Positions 60,166 to 64,000 of a DNA stretch of 64,000 bases are shown here, piece by piece (position 1 is the stretch's first letter; each line of letters opens with the position of its first letter). The notes below the pieces were generated by a model. The model did no database searches. It saw only the letters and a program-made list of their open reading frames with translations, and had not been told where the DNA came from. Both the position numbers and the translations under genes were made by a program. Source of the stretch: JAJCYX01 sp965243825. GTDB lineage: Bacteria > Chloroflexota > Dehalococcoidia > Lucifugimonadales > Lucifugimonadaceae. The stretch spans positions 2,852,001-2,916,000 of the forward strand of contig CBDEVT010000001.1 of NCBI GenBank assembly GCA_965243825.1. Direction: 5' to 3'.

Positions 60166-61386
60166 ATGACTCCAGACAATCCGACCGACGGCGAAATACG
60201 TTTTAAACCTCTCACTGTTCCGCGACGCACCGTTATGGGACCAGGCCCGAGCTCAGCGAACCCTTCAGTGCTACGGGCAATGTCCTTGCCGGTGATTGGT
60301 TACCTCGACCCTGCGTATTTCAACGTGCTGGACGAAGTCGAGTCGATGCTCAAAGAGGTGTTCAAGACCGAGCAGCGCGCCTTCGCCGTGGCCGGCGCTG
60401 GTTCTGCCGGAATGGAAGCTGGACTCCAGAGCCTGCTTGAACGTGGCGACAAAGTGATCATCTGCTCATACGGATACTTTTGTGAGAGACAGATCCTCAT
60501 GTGCGAGCGCTTGGGGACCGAAGTGGTCGAATTGAAGTCGGAATGGGGCAAGGCGTTCGACCCGCAACAGCTTGAAGATGCACTGAAAGAGCATCCTGAC
60601 ACGAAGCTGGTCGTATCGATCCACGCTGAGACGTCTGCAGGTACTCTGCACCCGATCAAAGAGATGTCAGACATTGCCCACGCAGCCGGCGCCCTTTTCA
60701 TGACCGACACAGTTACTTCGCTTGCTGGTTGCGAAGTTGATTTCGATGGCTGGGACTTGGACTTTGCCTACTCCGGCAGTCAGAAATGTCTCGCCGCTCC
60801 TCCCGGAATCAGCCCGGTCGCGATGTCAGAAAGAGCTCTCGATCACATTCGTAACCGCCAGACACTCCCGTCCTCCTGGTATCTGGACCTCTCGTTAATT
60901 GCGGACTACTGGGGACCGGAGCACAAGCACCACCACACGAACCCGGTGAACATGGTCTACGGTCTTCGAGAAGCGCTTGCATTGACGCTTAACGAAGGTC
61001 TTGAAACACGCTGGTTGCGGCACGAGCGCGTCGCCGCGGCTCTAAGAGCCGGACTGGATGCGTTGGGATTGGAATCTCCTGTAGACCCTTCCTCACGGCT
61101 AAACCAGCTCACCGTTGTTTCGCTTCCCAAGGGAGTCGATGACGTCAAGCTTCGAACTCAACTATTCGACCAGTACGGCATCGAGGTTGGACGTGGGCTC
61201 GGCTTCTTTGCAGGGAAGGTGATCCGAATCGGCCTGATGGGTGAATCATGTGTGCCCGCCAACGTATTCAATCTTCTCAATGCTCTTGAAAAACTGCTGC
61301 CTGAGCACGGCTACGAGACCGCCGTCGGCGCTGGAACCGGTGCGGCCGCTGCGAAACTGGCCGTCGAACCCGCTCCTCTGTACTAG
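60166..61386 (+). CDS. Class V aminotransferase (alanine-glyoxylate aminotransferase family)
   Basis: 406 aa PLP enzyme. PLP-anchoring loop VAGAGSAGMEAGLQSLL, Asp in FMTDTVTSLAG, Schiff-base Lys207 in YSGSQKCLAAPPG, and a C-terminal IRIGLMGESC. Members are alanine-glyoxylate or serine-pyruvate aminotransferases (amino-group transfer in glycine/serine and photorespiratory-type metabolism), also purine-degradation forms. No clear Shine-Dalgarno before the ATG; the leader may be short. Confidence 0.92.
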   Translation: MTPDNPTDGEIRFKPLTVPRRTVMGPGPSSANPSVLRAMSLPVIGYLDPAYFNVLDEVESMLKEVFKTEQRAFAVAGAGSAGMEAGLQSLLERGDKVIICSYGYFCERQILMCERLGTEVVELKSEWGKAFDPQQLEDALKEHPDTKLVVSIHAETSAGTLHPIKEMSDIAHAAGALFMTDTVTSLAGCEVDFDGWDLDFAYSGSQKCLAAPPGISPVAMSERALDHIRNRQTLPSSWYLDLSLIADYWGPEHKHHHTNPVNMVYGLREALALTLNEGLETRWLRHERVAAALRAGLDALGLESPVDPSSRLNQLTVVSLPKGVDDVKLRTQLFDQYGIEVGRGLGFFAGKVIRIGLMGESCVPANVFNLLNALEKLLPEHGYETAVGAGTGAAAAKLAVEPAPLY

Positions 61387-61486
61387 CGGCTTTCAGCTCG
61401 ATAGCAAGAACTTCGTACTTCCTTAGCTCTTCACTTTTAGAAGAGGATGTACGATTGCGCCTTCTCAATAACCCGAGGCGCTTCTA

Positions 61487-62833
61487 TTGACTGAAAACCG
61501 CAGATGGAAGATTGCGCTGGACGACGGACTCATCATGCGCGGTGCGACGCGAGACGATGCAGATCGTCTGTCCGAGTACAACGCTGTGACACATGCTGAT
61601 CCGGAAGAGCATCCTGGACCCGCGTTCTGGATTGGCGAGTGGACCCGCGATCTGTTGACAAAGCCTCATCCGACTCTGGCTCTTGATGATGTGATCATCG
61701 TCGAAGACTCGAAATCAGGCCAGATCGTCTCATCCTGCGTCTATTTCCAACAGTCCTGGTCTTACTGCGGGATCCCTGTTCCCTTCGGCAGGCCTGAGAT
61801 CGTCTCAACGCATCCTGAGTACAGAAATCGTGGTCTGATCAGGAAGCAGTTCGAACTGATGCACCAGTGGGGCCGAGAGCGCGGTCACCTGATACAGGGC
61901 ATTACTGGAATCCCCTACTACTATCGGCAGTTTGGCTACGAGATGGCGTTGAGTATGCCGCGCGCACGATCGACGACCGTTTCTCAGTTGCCACAATGGA
62001 AAGACGATGAGAAATCGCCGCTACGACTTCGAAAGGCCCGTCGGAGTGACATGCACCTGGTTAAGTCGCTCACCGAATCATCGCGATCTGCATCGCTGCT
62101 ATCACCTGACGCAAGCGAAGCTGAAATCGAGTACCAGTTGTTCGACAGAGACGAACGATCCGCGGTGTCCGTTGCGCCCTGGATTATCGAAGATGGTGAA
62201 TCTAATCCCGTTGGCTTCACCTCACTGAAGGTGATCTCGCCTCTGGAATCTGTGACTGTGTCTATGCTGCAGTTCACTGAATCGCCGATGTATCGGGAGT
62301 TCACTCAGCCGTTTCTCAAGAGTCTCCGAGTGTTGTTGGAAGAGCTGCCAAACGGCGACGATAAGCCATTGAAGAAAGTTTCATTCGAACTTTTTGAGGG
62401 GCATCCAGCACATCCATTTCTGGGTCAGGAGTTCGTGCCACGCCCTCGCGCTTATGCCTGGTACGTCCGGACTCCAGATCTAGCCGGTCTACTGACTCTG
62501 ATCGGCCCAAAATTCGAAGAACGATTGGTCGGCACCGTATTCGAAGGTTTTACGGGCGAAAAATTGCTGAACTTCTACCGCGAAGGATTGAGGTTCAAAT
62601 TCCTGTCCGGGAAACTTGTTTCCGTGACTTCAGAGAGATATCCGGAACGCCAGGATGCGGCCGTCAATCTGCCAGACCTGACATTTCTGCAGATGCTGTT
62701 CGGACGCAAGAGCTTTTCGGAGATTGGTGAACTGTTGGTGGACGCCTACGCCAACTCGCAACAAGACGAATTGCTTGTGGACACGCTGTTCCCAAAGATC
62801 AGCTCGGACACCTTTGCTTTCGCTGTCAGTTAG
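61487..62833 (+). CDS. Eis-like GNAT acetyltransferase with C-terminal SCP2-like domain
   Basis: 448 aa from a TTG at 61487 with GAGG 8 nt upstream. N-terminal GNAT domain with acetyl-CoA loop STHPEYRNRGLIRKQFELM and GIPYYYRQFGYEMAL, a second GNAT-like middle part (LRLRKARRSDMHLVKSL) and a C-terminal SCP2/sterol-carrier-like region. This layout resembles Eis-type acetyltransferases that acylate amines. The substrate is unknown. The stop overlaps by 4 bp the convergent enolase-superfamily gene. Confidence 0.8.
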   Translation: MTENRRWKIALDDGLIMRGATRDDADRLSEYNAVTHADPEEHPGPAFWIGEWTRDLLTKPHPTLALDDVIIVEDSKSGQIVSSCVYFQQSWSYCGIPVPFGRPEIVSTHPEYRNRGLIRKQFELMHQWGRERGHLIQGITGIPYYYRQFGYEMALSMPRARSTTVSQLPQWKDDEKSPLRLRKARRSDMHLVKSLTESSRSASLLSPDASEAEIEYQLFDRDERSAVSVAPWIIEDGESNPVGFTSLKVISPLESVTVSMLQFTESPMYREFTQPFLKSLRVLLEELPNGDDKPLKKVSFELFEGHPAHPFLGQEFVPRPRAYAWYVRTPDLAGLLTLIGPKFEERLVGTVFEGFTGEKLLNFYREGLRFKFLSGKLVSVTSERYPERQDAAVNLPDLTFLQMLFGRKSFSEIGELLVDAYANSQQDELLVDTLFPKISSDTFAFAVS

Positions 62834-64000
62834 CTCCAGCTTTCCCTGTACTGCACTTTTCGTTCGCCAGGCTTGCCCACGACCTCAAACACGGGTGATC
62901 TCAGACCTCCCCAGTGATATTCACCGGGCTGATCCGACGACTCAACGCTAATATCTGAACGATCGAAAACATCATCGCGTAACTTTGTGCCCAATCCGGG
63001 ACCTTGAGGAGCGAGCAACTCGCCGTCAATGACTTCGATGTTGCGGTCGAGAATGTCTGAGTACCAGCCGCTTTCACCGTAGAAAGCTCGGCATGTCTCC
63101 ATCAGCCATGCATTTGGTGCGTTCATGCAGATATGCGCGCAGGCGAAGACATTTACCGGGCCTGTCATGTCATGAGGTGCAATCGGCCGCTGCTCTGCCT
63201 CGGCCATCGTGGCTATCTTCTTCGTCTCTGTGATTCCGCCTGTCCAGATCAGGTCAGGCATCACGACCTCTGCGGCACCAGCTCGCAGGTACTCCCGGAA
63301 CTGGTACTTGGATATCAGGCGCTCCGAAACACAAACAGGTGCGTCGATTTCGTTAGCTAACGTCACGTGACTTTCGACGTTGGTCGGTTGAATCAACTCT
63401 TCCTGCCACAACATGTCGAACTGGTCCATCGCACGCCCAATCCTGATTGCATTGTTCAGGTTCCAGCGGCCGTGACCATCGTTCGCCACATCTATTTGGT
63501 TTCCGACAGCGTTTCTAATTGCCGCTATTGGCTCCAACATCAGATCGAGATCCTCAGCTGAGAGATTGACCCCCTGGGTGGCGTCTGCGAAGTGGTCTGT
63601 GAAGGCCCACTTCATCGCCGTGATTCCATCGTCTACAAGACTTTTTGCGAGCGTACCGGCGTCTGTGATCGCCAGTTCCATGTCATGGTTTTCGCCCCAC
63701 TGGCCCGTCGTGTTGTATGTGCGAATGCGGTCCCGACAGGCGCCGCCTAACAGGTTGTAGATCGGCTGCTGAGCTACCTGCCCGGCTATGTCCCAGAGAG
63801 CAATGTCGATCGCAGATATGGCTCTTGCTTCGGCTCCAGCGTAGCCAAATGCGTTTGCCATATCGAACATGTCACGCCAGTGACGCTCGATGGCCAGTGG
63901 ATCCTGTCCTATCAGGATCGGCGAGAACATCTCATGAATGGCACCAGCAACCGACCTTGGGCCAAACCATGTCTCGCCGAGCCCAACGTGGCCCGCGTCG
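62830..64000 (-). CDS. Enolase-superfamily (mandelate racemase/sugar-acid dehydratase) protein, N-terminus outside window
   Basis: The frame is open to the window edge (…GLGETWFGPRSVAGAI is still in family register), so the gene is cut at its 5' end; about 390 residues are visible. Barrel domain with metal ligands Asp (IDVANDGHGRW), Glu (WQEELIQP) and Glu (CVSERLISKYQF), and a late His (PIAPHDMTGPVN). The usual KxK region reads ITAMKWAF, with only one Lys. Members dehydrate or epimerise sugar acids. The substrate is not assignable. Confidence 0.88.
   Translation of the reverse strand, partial: DAGHVGLGETWFGPRSVAGAIHEMFSPILIGQDPLAIERHWRDMFDMANAFGYAGAEARAISAIDIALWDIAGQVAQQPIYNLLGGACRDRIRTYNTTGQWGENHDMELAITDAGTLAKSLVDDGITAMKWAFTDHFADATQGVNLSAEDLDLMLEPIAAIRNAVGNQIDVANDGHGRWNLNNAIRIGRAMDQFDMLWQEELIQPTNVESHVTLANEIDAPVCVSERLISKYQFREYLRAGAAEVVMPDLIWTGGITETKKIATMAEAEQRPIAPHDMTGPVNVFACAHICMNAPNAWLMETCRAFYGESGWYSDILDRNIEVIDGELLAPQGPGLGTKLRDDVFDRSDISVESSDQPGEYHWGGLRSPVFEVVGKPGERKVQYRESWS

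Overview
The window is 64 kb of a compact bacterial chromosome. GC is mid-50s by eye and genes are packed on both strands. There is no rRNA, tRNA, CRISPR array, phage or insertion sequence that I can see. Several features point to an aerobic, heterotrophic member of the Chloroflexota, plausibly a marine SAR202-like lineage: lipoproteins whose lipobox is followed by long Thr/Pro linkers, a detached NuoEFG module, an enolase-superfamily enzyme, a sulfatase, many small oxidoreductases, and heavy use of TTG starts behind good Shine-Dalgarno sites. The lineage is an inference from gene style, not from a marker gene.

Layout. 1-3.3 kb: a minus-strand operon of nuclease-like protein, MFS exporter, HAD phosphatase and ribokinase (cut by the window edge). 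3.4-5.4 kb: DUF389 membrane protein and an amidohydrolase-like protein that lacks a metal ligand. 5.4-7.1 kb: threonine synthase and a NIL-domain protein, with a promoter and a leader hairpin. 7.2-12.3 kb: methyltransferase, a ThuA/SMP-30/ABM sugar-type operon, a MoaD-like sulfur carrier, a nitrilase-family amidase and an MBL hydrolase. 12.3-19.9 kb: a long minus-strand run alaS-ruvX-aroE-aroC-aroK-aroB-mbl, with a promoter before alaS. 19.9-22.9 kb: a trehalose-phosphate-synthase-like enzyme convergent with an MscS channel. 22.9-32.3 kb: housekeeping and small proteins (thiolase, RNase D, ComM-type AAA protein, single-domain response regulator, lipoprotein, C45 acyltransferase). 32.4-40.4 kb: catabolic genes (IlvD/EDD dehydratase, K+ channel, sulfatase, aldo/keto reductase, tartrate/malate-type dehydrogenase, beta-hydroxyacid dehydrogenase). 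40.5-45.1 kb: a Dpp/Opp-type ABC importer (binding protein and two permeases, no ATPases) with a near-consensus promoter and a strong internal terminator.

46.3-52.6 kb is the most interesting region: a plus-strand corrinoid one-carbon cluster. It encodes a small PF13769-like protein, a BHMT/MetH-N-like homocysteine methyltransferase, an unknown 222-aa protein, a UroD/MtaA-type methyltransferase, a corrinoid protein, a 99-aa four-cysteine protein and a ferredoxin-ASKHA reductive activator. It looks like a methionine-synthase-type machine split into separate polypeptides, with an unidentified methyl donor and no MttB-type methyltransferase in view. 52.6-58.3 kb: thioredoxin and nuoG-nuoF-nuoE. 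58.3-64 kb: two tandem SDR proteins lacking the YxxxK dyad, a class V aminotransferase, an Eis-like acetyltransferase and a partial enolase-superfamily enzyme.

No gene-free stretch exceeds 300 bases. The largest gaps are 42661-42946 (terminator), 44837-45108 (promoter and leader of the binding protein), 5361-5620 (thrC promoter and leader), 40373-40595 (inverted repeat) and 59951-60165 (divergent region where I see no clear signal).
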